From assembly GCF_000212735.1 (NCBI RefSeq), contig NC_015510.1, forward strand, positions 1,364,001 to 1,428,000: 64,000 nucleotides of DNA. The letters run 5' to 3'. Under the pieces are notes generated by a model that did no database searches, was not told where the DNA came from, and saw only the letters and a list, made by a program, of their open reading frames with translations. Shown piece by piece: positions 1 through 8,386 of this stretch (positions are counted from its first letter, which is position 1; every line of letters starts with the position of its first letter). The DNA comes from Haliscomenobacter hydrossis DSM 1100. GTDB taxonomy: Bacteria; Bacteroidota; Bacteroidia; Chitinophagales; Saprospiraceae. Made by a program: the position numbers and the translations under genes.

Positions 1-538
1 TGATAAACAAAAATAGCGCTTGCTGTTTGGCCGCTGCTATGATGTCGGCTGCTTTTGCAAATTGATAGCTTGTTGATCGTTTTTCGATCACGCCATACTG
101 TTCCGTCCAATAACTTTTTTCAAACAAATCTGGTAAAACATTGCCCAAAGCAGTTTTTTTATTGAAAAACCCGACGCCACCGATGCAAACCGTCTTATAT
201 CCCTTTTGTCGGAAGCCTGAAACAATATCGGGTGTATCAAAAACCAAGGTTTGAGCCGTTGTGGTTTCGCTGCCTGCAAAATTAGCAGCAAATAGCCTTG
301 GGTGGCGACCCCCGGTAGCAGGAGTGGGCAAAAAACCTGCAAAAAATGCCTGATGTGAGGCAAAAGTAAAACTGCCTGGTGCATGGCATTTTTGCCAACC
401 TTGTGGAAAATACTGGGCAAAATTAGGTGTCTGTCCTTCCCGAAATAGCCTTTCGGCAACATCGTACCGCAAAGTGTCCAATGTCATGAACAGGATATCC
501 ATCTGTTCGGCTATTTCGTTCATGTTGTATGGATTCAT
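1..538 (-). CDS. STM4013-family sulfatase-like hydrolase (partial, C-terminus outside window)
   Basis: The minus strand stays open from an ATG at 538 to the window edge (179 codons), so only the N-terminal part is visible. The translation begins MNPYNMNEIAEQMDILFMT, followed by LDTLRYDVAERLF and then APGSFTFASHQAFFAGFLPTP. These blocks are those I associate with the STM4013/SEN3800 family, members of the alkaline phosphatase/sulfatase fold whose DTLRxD segment sits at the metal site. The start is supported by an ATGA overlap with the stop of the upstream STM4014 gene, which suggests translational coupling. A second in-frame ATG lies five codons later. It is the third gene of a STM4015-STM4014-STM4013 operon. 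The natural substrate of the family is unknown to me. Family assignment is fairly sure; catalytic function is inference. Confidence 0.8.
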   Translation of the reverse strand, partial: MNPYNMNEIAEQMDILFMTLDTLRYDVAERLFREGQTPNFAQYFPQGWQKCHAPGSFTFASHQAFFAGFLPTPATGGRHPRLFAANFAGSETTTAQTLVFDTPDIVSGFRQKGYKTVCIGGVGFFNKKTALGNVLPDLFEKSYWTEQYGVIEKRSTSYQFAKAADIIAAAKQQALFLFI

Positions 539-1656
539 ATACCTCTATTGTAACCATTTTGAACACTTGCTTTGATTTGAGCTTGATAAATATTTTCACC
601 CGCATCGGTCAGATTGGGCAATAAATCGCCAAAAGCGTTTACCTCTAACACCATGATCTGTTTTAGATTGGCTGAAATCAGCACATCAACGCCCATGTAC
701 AAGCAGTCGGGAAAACAAGCGGCTGTTTGCTCGGCTACGTTTTTGATGGCTTCAAATTTGGAGATGCCGATGTGCGCCATGATTGCGGATAAATCCCCCC
801 TCGAATTGCCCAAATGAAGATTGGTAATCGGTGATTTGCTGGTTCGCGCTACGATGTGACGCGCTTTTCCAGCGATGACTACCATTCTGAAATCATAGGT
901 CAACCCATTAAAAGCGGCTTTTGGAATCCATTGTTCAATGCTGGTTTTGCCTTTCAAAACGCTATTGATGAGCGCGGTGACAGTCGCCTCGTCCGTGTAA
1001 GTGCGCACTTTTAAGGAATTGTATAAGGCAAGCGTCTCCTTTTCTTTGACCAATTCAACGGGACTAATGGCTTGAACCCGTTTGCCATCCGTCCGAAAAG
1101 CCACCACACCCGAAGCGGATGAACCATGGGCAGGTTTGATAAAAACGCTATTGATGCGCCGCGCTTGCATCTGACTTCTTAATGCTTCATAATCGCGGAC
1201 ATTTTCCAATGCAAGCGGTGTTGGGATGTCATTTTTGGTCAAAATGGCTTTTGTAGCAACCTTATCAAATAGGGTCAAAATTGAATCTATGCCGTTCATC
1301 AAGTGTACATCGAAGGGAAGCAGCCGCGTTTTTAGGTCTGATAAGAACCTGCAAAAACCTTGATACCATTCATCTTGGTAAGCTATTCTACCAAAATCGG
1401 CTAAAAAAGCGAGGTTGGTGGTGTGCGATAAAGCCGCACCATATTCAATCAAACCTTGTCGGACGGCACTGTTTTCGCCCGGGGATTCAATTTTTACAAT
1501 CGTATTGGGGTGAATGTGCGCTTCAAGATCAACGGTATTGTCCAATAAGTCTTTGTAAGCAATAACAGCGAAGCTGTGTGCTTTTGAAGCCTCAATTTCG
1601 GCAACAAAAGCAGACATCCGCCTATTTTCGGGATTGCCAATGAGTAAAAAGTGCAT
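535..1656 (-). CDS. STM4014-family ATP-grasp protein
   Basis: This 373-residue protein starts MHFLLIGNPENRRMSAF, the usual N-terminus of the STM4014 family. It has an ATP-grasp layout: a nucleotide-binding lysine loop (FIKPAHGSSASGVVAF, about residues 172-187) and a late metal/ATP segment (VLEVNAFGDLLPNLTDAG, about residues 337-354) whose E and N normally ligate Mg. ATP-grasp enzymes activate a carboxylate as an acyl-phosphate and join it to an amine or thiol; which acceptor is used here is not known. It lies 9 nt after the STM4015 gene and overlaps the STM4013 gene by 4 nt, so the three are almost certainly co-transcribed. No radical-SAM partners (STM4011/STM4012) are in view; they may lie beyond the left edge. 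Confidence 0.85.
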   Translation of the reverse strand: MHFLLIGNPENRRMSAFVAEIEASKAHSFAVIAYKDLLDNTVDLEAHIHPNTIVKIESPGENSAVRQGLIEYGAALSHTTNLAFLADFGRIAYQDEWYQGFCRFLSDLKTRLLPFDVHLMNGIDSILTLFDKVATKAILTKNDIPTPLALENVRDYEALRSQMQARRINSVFIKPAHGSSASGVVAFRTDGKRVQAISPVELVKEKETLALYNSLKVRTYTDEATVTALINSVLKGKTSIEQWIPKAAFNGLTYDFRMVVIAGKARHIVARTSKSPITNLHLGNSRGDLSAIMAHIGISKFEAIKNVAEQTAACFPDCLYMGVDVLISANLKQIMVLEVNAFGDLLPNLTDAGENIYQAQIKASVQNGYNRGI

Positions 1657-1665
1657 TGTCTCGAA

Positions 1666-2589
1666 TTATTCGCTGACTTCTACATATCTGTCATCTTCGT
1701 CGTCGTAATTGCCTTGATCTTCCATCGAAACGGCAATCCCCAAATCTTTTATTTTTGCCATCATGCTGTCTGTCATAAAATGATGGTCTAAATTCAAAAA
1801 CACGAGGTTTTTGATATTGGGGCTATCCAACAAAGCCTGTGCGCCGGTATCGGACAAAACACCCATTGACAAATCCAAGGTATGCAACTGCTTTAGTAGG
1901 GGCGATTTTGCGACAGCGATGGCAATATCGTCTTGAATGTTGCTATTTTTGAGCCCTAAATAAGTCAATTTGGGAAATTTACCTCCATTGATAATCGCGT
2001 CAAAATCTTCAATGTTGGATTCAAAACCATAATTATCGTCACCAAGCCAAACCTCTAATTTTTCCAAATTTGGCAAATGTGCGTTGGCGATTTCTTGAAC
2101 AACATTGGGAGGCAAACCGCCCGTTTGAAGGATAAGCGTTTTCAGGTTTTCATGTTTCAATTCACTTAAACTTAAACCATCCCCGCCTCTTGCCTGGAAA
2201 AATTCAAGCTTGGGAAAGGCTGCTAATAAAGGACTTAAGTCGCTTTGTTGAATCCACGAAATTTCTTGCTCTTCAGCAGTAATATCGCCGATGAAGAGTG
2301 CTTTTAAGTTTTTGAAAGCGTCTTTTAGTTCGACCAAAGTTTGGACTAAACCATCAGCCTTGCGTGAGGAATCGTAATCCCATTGACCAATGATTAGTTC
2401 CTGACATTCAGCGTTGGCAGGTACTTCAGCAAAAGAGCGAATCAGGTCTTCCATTTTTTGGTCACTGTCTATGGCTTCATAGTCTAATCGCAGGCGATAA
2501 ACGTAGTGATTTAAGTCTTTTAATGCTTCGTCTGGATTGAAATCAATAACAGATTTCCCATTGAATGAATTGAGGTTTTCGCTGATCAT
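1666..2589 (-). CDS. STM4015-family leucine-rich-repeat protein
   Basis: This is a 307-residue soluble protein without signal peptide. Residues from about 95 onward show irregular leucine-rich repeats (for example FKNLKALFIGDI, LPNLEKLEVWLGDDNYGFE, FPKLTYLGLKNSNI, LHTLDLSMGVLS, NLVFLNLDHHFM), giving a curved scaffold. The C-terminus is strongly acidic and ends DDEDDRYVEVSE, a tail I recall as typical of the STM4015 family. It is the first gene of the operon with STM4014 (ATP-grasp) and STM4013 (sulfatase-like). The conserved pairing of an LRR protein carrying an exposed tail with an ATP-grasp enzyme raises the possibility that it is a scaffold or a substrate of the ligase; that is inference only. 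Confidence 0.85.
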   Translation of the reverse strand: MISENLNSFNGKSVIDFNPDEALKDLNHYVYRLRLDYEAIDSDQKMEDLIRSFAEVPANAECQELIIGQWDYDSSRKADGLVQTLVELKDAFKNLKALFIGDITAEEQEISWIQQSDLSPLLAAFPKLEFFQARGGDGLSLSELKHENLKTLILQTGGLPPNVVQEIANAHLPNLEKLEVWLGDDNYGFESNIEDFDAIINGGKFPKLTYLGLKNSNIQDDIAIAVAKSPLLKQLHTLDLSMGVLSDTGAQALLDSPNIKNLVFLNLDHHFMTDSMMAKIKDLGIAVSMEDQGNYDDEDDRYVEVSE

Positions 2590-2698
2590 CTTGAGTTGAT
2601 ATTTATAATGTTAGGATAAGAATGGTCAAAACTGCGTAGTAAAGATAATGAGTTCCATCTTTCTTAAACGTGATAAAATTAAAATCTTTTACCATCCC

Positions 2699-3628
2699 TT
2701 ACACCCACTTCCAGCGCTCCTCCACCTGCCGAAACAACTGCAACCTCTCCGGCGTCTCCATAAAGTCTGCAATGCGATCCAGGTGATCAAACATGGGCTT
2801 ATCCGCCCAGCCGTGGCCACCCACGATGCCACTGATGAGGATGTACGGTTTGTTTAAGGCTTTGAGTCGCTGCGCAATGGCCCCCGCGCCGTACAAGGGC
2901 AGGTAGCCTGGCTGATCGGGGGTACAATAATGGTGCGAAGCCTGTCCATGCGGCACCAAGGGGTCATTTTCACCGTGAAACATCAAACTCGGGAGGGCAT
3001 TTTCCGCCGTAATCCAGTTGAGGTCCAGTAAAGCACCCGCCATCAGCAAAATGCCAGCGTAACGGAACCCGGCAGGCAAATCCCGTTTTTCCAGTCCCAA
3101 GGCACCTTCTGGCCAATACGCAGCGTTGACTACCGCTTCGGCGCCCGCACTGCTGCCCGCCAGGAGGATGCGTGAAGGCGAAATGCCCAGTTCATCGGCG
3201 TGTTGAAGCACGTAGCGCGTAGCCGACCACACATCTTCAGCAGCACTGCGAAAAGCTGCAATCTTCACGGCCTGCTGCTGATCGCAACTCATCGAACGGC
3301 CACGCATACTCAAGTGGTAAGCACAAGGAATGGCCACCAAACCCAGGCGTGCCAGTTTTTGGGCAAACTGCACATAACGCACTTCCATCCGGCTTCCTTC
3401 GGAAAAACCGCCACCATGAAAATACAGTACCGCGGTGCGCTCTTTGGTCTGGCTTGCATCGGCCAACTGGTACACATCCAATTCCAGGGTCTGGCCCTCT
3501 TTCTGGCCATACACAAAGGTCTGCTTCAGTACTGGCCGTTGATCGGCTTTGCTGCTTTTGCCTTTTTTTCTCACAAAAATGGTGGATACACGGCGCCAGG
3601 TAGTGCGGATCCAGTTTGGGTTCGCCAT
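2699..3628 (-). CDS. Alpha/beta-hydrolase, hormone-sensitive-lipase-like esterase
   Basis: Numbered from the ATG at 3628 (MANPNWIRTT) the protein has 309 residues. An earlier in-frame ATG at 3685 would add 19 residues without a signal peptide, so I prefer 3628. The oxyanion-hole motif HGGGF is at 71-75, the nucleophile elbow GSSAG at 158-162 (Ser160), the probable acid Asp222 in HGENDPLVPHG and the base His272 in GGHGWADKP. These define a carboxylesterase/lipase of the HGGG class, probably cytoplasmic. It lies 109 nt upstream of the STM4015 gene on the same strand, so co-transcription is possible but unproved. The substrate cannot be read from sequence. Confidence 0.85.
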   Translation of the reverse strand: MANPNWIRTTWRRVSTIFVRKKGKSSKADQRPVLKQTFVYGQKEGQTLELDVYQLADASQTKERTAVLYFHGGGFSEGSRMEVRYVQFAQKLARLGLVAIPCAYHLSMRGRSMSCDQQQAVKIAAFRSAAEDVWSATRYVLQHADELGISPSRILLAGSSAGAEAVVNAAYWPEGALGLEKRDLPAGFRYAGILLMAGALLDLNWITAENALPSLMFHGENDPLVPHGQASHHYCTPDQPGYLPLYGAGAIAQRLKALNKPYILISGIVGGHGWADKPMFDHLDRIADFMETPERLQLFRQVEERWKWV

Positions 3629-3789
3629 TGGTAAATCAACTGTTTGCTGAGAAGCGAAGGTAGGAAAAGCTCGGATAGAAAACAAAAGGGCAGTTAAACA
3701 GCGCAGTATCTACTGCTTTTAATCATAGGCAAGCTCCATTTTTTTCCGATAACTTGCTTATCACTTTATTCCAAGCAAAATATAAAAAA

Positions 3790-5244
3790 ATGAAGCTCAA
3801 CGTCCTAACCTTTTTTCTACTGCTCTTCACCGCTTGCACACCGAAAACAAGCAGCATAGATTCGGAAAAAACCGGCAACATCGATCGAAAAACTGTTGCC
3901 ATTTTCACTACTGCGGACAGCACCAAACTCCGGCTGAGTCCGGGAGAGGCATTGATTTTTTCTCCATTTGGCCAGCCGTTCGAAAATCAACCCTGCGTAT
4001 TCGTCGATCCAGCTCATCAGTTTCAAACTTTTGTCGGCATCGGCGCAGCACTTACGGATGCAGCAGCAGAGACCTTTGCCAAACTCCCTCCAGCCAAACA
4101 AACCGAACTTTTACAGGCCTACTTCGACCCCCAAAAAGGCATTGGTTATACTTTAGCCCGCACCAACATCAACAGTTGTGATTTTTCGAGCGATATGTAT
4201 ACCTATGTTGATGATAATGATCGGGAATTGAAATCGTTTACCCTTGCACACGACGAACGATACAAAGTTCCGTTTATCAAAAAAGCAACCGCCGCAGCTG
4301 GAGGAAACTTACCCCTATTGGTCAGCCCCTGGAGCCCTCCAGCATGGATGAAGGACAACCAGAACATGCTGCAAGGTGGAAAATTGAAACCCGAGTTTTT
4401 TGATTCCTGGGCAAATTATTATGTGAAATTCATCCAAGGATATGAAAAAATGGGAATTCCGATTTGGGGGCTTTCGGTACAAAACGAACCGATGGCCAAG
4501 CAAACCTGGGAATCTTGTATTTTTACGGCGCAGGAAGAAACCGATTTTATTAAAAATCATCTTGGCCCTACCCTGAAAAAGAACGGGCTTGCCGACAAAA
4601 AACTCATCGCATGGGACCACAACCGCGACCTAATTTACCAACGTGCATCCACTTACCTTAGTGACCCTGGTGCCGCAAAATACATCTGGGGCATTGGTTT
4701 TCACTGGTACGAAATTTGGAATGGTGGTCGGCAGTATGAAAATGTGAAACGGGTTGCAGAAGCCTTCCCTGATAAAAATCTGCTCCTTACCGAGGCTTGC
4801 AATTATCCTTTTTCGTGGCAAACCTTTGACCAATGGTCTTGGGGCGAACAATACGGGGAAAACATGATCCATGATTTCAACAATGGAGCTGTTGCCTGGA
4901 TTGACTGGAATATTTTGCTCGACGAAACAGGTGGCCCCAACCACGTAAAAAATTTCTGTTTCGCTCCAGTCCATGCCAAAACCCAAGCGGGTAGCCTGCA
5001 CTACATGAATTCTTACTACTACATTGGCCATTTTTCAAAATTTATCCGCCCTGGAGCAAAGCGCATCATCAGTTCATCAAGCCGGGCACAATTGCTCACT
5101 ACGGCATTCCTCAATCCTGATGGCAGCATTGTCTTGATCGTAATGAATCAGCGTAAAGAAAAAATAAGCTACCATCTGTGCCTGGGAGGACAAGCTGTGG
5201 AAACAGTTAGTTTACCACATTCCATCGTTACAATGGTGTTTTAA
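3790..5244 (+). CDS. Glycoside hydrolase family 30 lipoprotein (probable beta-1,6-glucanase or related)
   Basis: The ATG at 3790 (MKLNVLTFF) gives 484 residues beginning with a lipoprotein signal (LLLFTAC at about 10-16), so the enzyme should be membrane-anchored and possibly surface-exposed. An upstream ATG at 3754 would bury this signal. The acid/base motif SVQNEP has Glu233 and the nucleophile segment LLTEAC has Glu335, the 4/7 pattern of GH30. Blocks such as IAWDHNRDLIYQRAST and SYYYIGHFSKFIRPGAKR recall GH30 subfamily 3, whose characterised members cut beta-1,6-glucan; glucosylceramidase activity is the alternative. It opens the glucan locus that continues to SusD at 19.2 kb and is followed by a hairpin terminator. 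Confidence 0.88.
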   Translation: MKLNVLTFFLLLFTACTPKTSSIDSEKTGNIDRKTVAIFTTADSTKLRLSPGEALIFSPFGQPFENQPCVFVDPAHQFQTFVGIGAALTDAAAETFAKLPPAKQTELLQAYFDPQKGIGYTLARTNINSCDFSSDMYTYVDDNDRELKSFTLAHDERYKVPFIKKATAAAGGNLPLLVSPWSPPAWMKDNQNMLQGGKLKPEFFDSWANYYVKFIQGYEKMGIPIWGLSVQNEPMAKQTWESCIFTAQEETDFIKNHLGPTLKKNGLADKKLIAWDHNRDLIYQRASTYLSDPGAAKYIWGIGFHWYEIWNGGRQYENVKRVAEAFPDKNLLLTEACNYPFSWQTFDQWSWGEQYGENMIHDFNNGAVAWIDWNILLDETGGPNHVKNFCFAPVHAKTQAGSLHYMNSYYYIGHFSKFIRPGAKRIISSSSRAQLLTTAFLNPDGSIVLIVMNQRKEKISYHLCLGGQAVETVSLPHSIVTMVF

Positions 5245-5263
5245 AGTACGGTACAAATGGTTT

Positions 5264-5316
5264 AAAAAAAAGCACACCTCGAAACAAGGCATAGTCTTGA
5301 AGTGTGCTTTTTCTTT
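5264..5316 (+). terminator. Rho-independent-like terminator after GH30 gene
   Basis: A stem with AAAAAGCACAC on the left (around 5267-5277) and GTGTGCTTTTT on the right (5302-5312) encloses a loop of about 25 nt and is followed by a T-rich run. It lies 20 nt after the GH30 stop and before the regulator gene, so the regulator probably has its own promoter. Confidence 0.6.
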
Positions 5317-5406
5317 TATTACCTTTATCTTCCTTTAATTAGGCTACGCCCATTCTTTGGTTTATCGGTCAGAAATCGAAGTCGTCTATAACTTAATCAA
5401 AAACAT

Positions 5407-8160
5407 GTGGATAACAAACTTGTGGCTTTTGTTTTTTTTCTGATTTTTAGTAGCCAAATATGGGCCGCAGATACTCCTTTGATCCTAAATTTTCAAAAAG
5501 CACAATACCAGGCCGACGATCAAAACTGGTCGATCACCCAAGACCCTCGTGGCATCGTGTACATGGGCAATACCAAGGGCTTATTGGAATACGACGGGGC
5601 CAATTGGGAATTGCACCCCTTGCCCAATGGCCAAACCGCCCGCGCCGTCGCTGCTGATCAAAAAGGGAGAATCTACTGTGGTAGTTACGGCGAGTTCGGC
5701 TACTGGCAACGCGACCTGCTCGGAAACTTGTATTACACCTCGCTCAGCAAAAATCTGCCGCGCGAAGAAATCCGTAAAGAAGAATTTTGGCACATTTTGG
5801 TGAGCAAACGCGGCGTTTTTTTCCAATCTTTTGGCGTCATGTACCGCTACGATGGACAAAAAGTACAGCGTGTACCTGCTTTTTTTCCCTTTATGTTTTT
5901 GCGGGAAATCAATGGCAGATTGTTATTGCCCGCCATCCGTGGGCCGATTTATGAATTGAGCTCCGACAACAAAGTTACCGAGCTCCCCGGTAGCGCGTAC
6001 TTCGCCGAACATACCATTACGGCGATATTAGCCGATCCGGGGGGGCTATTGGTGGGTACCAGCCACAACGGGATCTTTCAGCAAAAAGGAGACAAGTTTG
6101 TGCCCTGGGAACACCCCGTCAACGCCGAACTAAAGCGACATCAACTCAATAAGGCCATTCGTTTGCGCGATGGTCGCCTGGCACTGGGCACCATCCTCAA
6201 CGGCGTGTTCATCATCAAAGACCAACAGATCCAGTACCACCTCAACAAGAACAATGGCCTGCAAAACAACACCACCCTGGCCCTTTTTGAAGACCAGGAC
6301 CAGAATCTTTGGACGGGTTTAGACAAAGGACTTGACCTCGCTGCCCTCCACGATCCGATGCTGTATTATACCGACCGGGAAGGCATCATTGGCGCGGTGT
6401 ACTCCGCCGCCATCCACGCCAATCGGCTGTACATTGGCAGCAATCAGGGCGTTTTTTTCCGCAGTTGGCCGCTTAAAAAAGACGAAGCTTACCAACTTTT
6501 GCCGGGTTCTCAAGGACAAGTCTGGCAGTTGGCCGTTTTTGACCGGCAATTGCTCTGTGGCCACAATGAAGGTACTTTTGTCATTGAGGGCAATCAAATC
6601 CGACGCATTTCCAGCGTTACCGGGGGCTGGTGTTTTAGGTCCATTCCCGGGCAGCCCGATTATTTGCTACAGGGTACTTACACCGGGATGGTGGTGTTTC
6701 GGCGCGATCAAAAAGGGCAATGGGCGTTTAGCCACCAAATCGAGGGTTTGAAGGAACCCCTGCAAAAACTGGTCTATGCGTCGCCCAACCATTGGTGGGC
6801 GGTCAATCCTTACGAAAGCATTTACCACCTTACCCTGGATCCTGCCTTGAAAAAAATTGTCAAGATCGATACGATCAATACCGATGACGGTCTGCCCGGT
6901 AATTTCAATTTGGACGTAAACATAAAAAATCGGCAAGTTTGGATTTGGTCAAAAGGCAAACAGTTTTTGTACCAGGCACCTAAAAAACGGTGTGTACCTG
7001 CGCCATTGCAAGGAGAGGTGCAGCCTAAACTTTCCTTGTCAACCAATGGTGAGGTATTTGAAATTTTTCCTCAGCAGGTTCGGATCAAACAGGGACAAAA
7101 GGTGAAAGCGCTCATTAAAACTGCTGTAGCCACCCATTATGATCCCATTGTTTCCTTACAAAAAGGAACTTATTTGCTCTGTTTGGACAATGGGTACGCC
7201 TTATTGGATGACATTGGTTTGCTCCGCAAGGCTGAAGAATCAACCTTGCGGGTCAAATCCATTGCCTCGTTTAATCCCAGAAATCGGAAGAAAATTTATC
7301 TTCAAGATGGCGTTTACCATTTCCCGGCAGGTACCAATCAACTCCGCTTTACCTTCTCGCTCAACACATTTACCCGTGGTAAACTGTTCCGCTATCGTTT
7401 GAACGGGGTACAAAACCAGTGGTCCGAATGGAGCAGAGTGGCTGAACGTGAATTCAGCAATTTGTCACCTGGATATTATACGCTGGAGTTGCAGAGTGAT
7501 TTGGATGAAAAAATCAGCACTTGTACTTTCGTCATTGCGCCGCATTGGTACCAAAGCTCCTGGATGTATTTGCTGTATTTCCTGATTCTGGCCAGTTTGT
7601 ATGGCCTCTTGCACCAGATGCACCAAAAAAGGTTGAAGTTCCAACGCCGCAAGCTCCTGCTGGAAAAAGAACGGGAACTGCACCAACAACGCATTCAAAC
7701 CCGCAATGTCCAATTGCAAAATGACGTACTCAACAAGTCAAAAGAGTTGGCCAGTTCTACCTTCCACCTGATCCGTAAAAATGAGGCGCTGCTGCAAATT
7801 CGGGAAGAGTTGATGCGGTTCAAAGCCGAAAGTGGCGACAGGCCGGCGGCCAAATACTACCAAAAAATGTTGCGCCTGGTGGATGAACACCTGGGCAACG
7901 AACAAGACTGGCAAGTTTTTGAAGACAATTTTAACCAGGTGCACGATGAATTTTTTAAAAAACTAAAATCACTGTTTCCTTCCATTACACCGGGTGACTT
8001 GCGGTTAGCCGCCTATTTGCGCATGAACCTGAGTTCCAAAGAAATCGCTCCCCTACTCCACCTCTCCATTCGGGGCATCGAAAACAAACGCTACCGCTTA
8101 CGCCGAAAACTGGAATTGGAAGGTGATGACAATCTGGTGGAATATTTGATGAATCTTTAA
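5407..8160 (+). CDS. Membrane-tethered beta-propeller sensor with C-terminal LuxR-type HTH
   Basis: This 917-residue regulator has an N-terminal signal sequence (FVFFLIFSSQIWA), a long periplasmic region with two-component-regulator propeller repeats (for example DPRGIVYMGNTKGLLEYDG, DQNLWTGLDKGL), a Y_Y_Y domain (about 645-710), one transmembrane helix (WMYLLYFLILASLYGLL, about 722-738), a basic coiled coil and a C-terminal helix-turn-helix (TPGDLRLAAYLRMNLSSKEI to the end). There is no histidine-kinase domain, so it probably transduces a sugar signal directly to DNA from the membrane. Its place inside the glucan locus suggests it controls it. The start is a GTG; an ATG two bases earlier runs into a stop after a T8 tract (see findings). 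Confidence 0.88.
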   Translation: MDNKLVAFVFFLIFSSQIWAADTPLILNFQKAQYQADDQNWSITQDPRGIVYMGNTKGLLEYDGANWELHPLPNGQTARAVAADQKGRIYCGSYGEFGYWQRDLLGNLYYTSLSKNLPREEIRKEEFWHILVSKRGVFFQSFGVMYRYDGQKVQRVPAFFPFMFLREINGRLLLPAIRGPIYELSSDNKVTELPGSAYFAEHTITAILADPGGLLVGTSHNGIFQQKGDKFVPWEHPVNAELKRHQLNKAIRLRDGRLALGTILNGVFIIKDQQIQYHLNKNNGLQNNTTLALFEDQDQNLWTGLDKGLDLAALHDPMLYYTDREGIIGAVYSAAIHANRLYIGSNQGVFFRSWPLKKDEAYQLLPGSQGQVWQLAVFDRQLLCGHNEGTFVIEGNQIRRISSVTGGWCFRSIPGQPDYLLQGTYTGMVVFRRDQKGQWAFSHQIEGLKEPLQKLVYASPNHWWAVNPYESIYHLTLDPALKKIVKIDTINTDDGLPGNFNLDVNIKNRQVWIWSKGKQFLYQAPKKRCVPAPLQGEVQPKLSLSTNGEVFEIFPQQVRIKQGQKVKALIKTAVATHYDPIVSLQKGTYLLCLDNGYALLDDIGLLRKAEESTLRVKSIASFNPRNRKKIYLQDGVYHFPAGTNQLRFTFSLNTFTRGKLFRYRLNGVQNQWSEWSRVAEREFSNLSPGYYTLELQSDLDEKISTCTFVIAPHWYQSSWMYLLYFLILASLYGLLHQMHQKRLKFQRRKLLLEKERELHQQRIQTRNVQLQNDVLNKSKELASSTFHLIRKNEALLQIREELMRFKAESGDRPAAKYYQKMLRLVDEHLGNEQDWQVFEDNFNQVHDEFFKKLKSLFPSITPGDLRLAAYLRMNLSSKEIAPLLHLSIRGIENKRYRLRRKLELEGDDNLVEYLMNL

Positions 8161-8386
8161 ACGAAAGCAGCGCTAGCCTCCTGCGGCCATTTTAATCTCG
8201 CCAAAAACTGACATTTAGGTGTTTTTTTCATTTCAGTCCTTTTCACTTAATCATTTGATTTTTAAGCGCAAAAAAGTTACTACGACGGTGATTTTTCGCA
8301 ATGGCGTAGTAATGGTGAGGTATCAATACTGGACATTCTAGCTTAAATAAGATAAGATTGCATTTGTATTTTTATAGATCGTGAGC

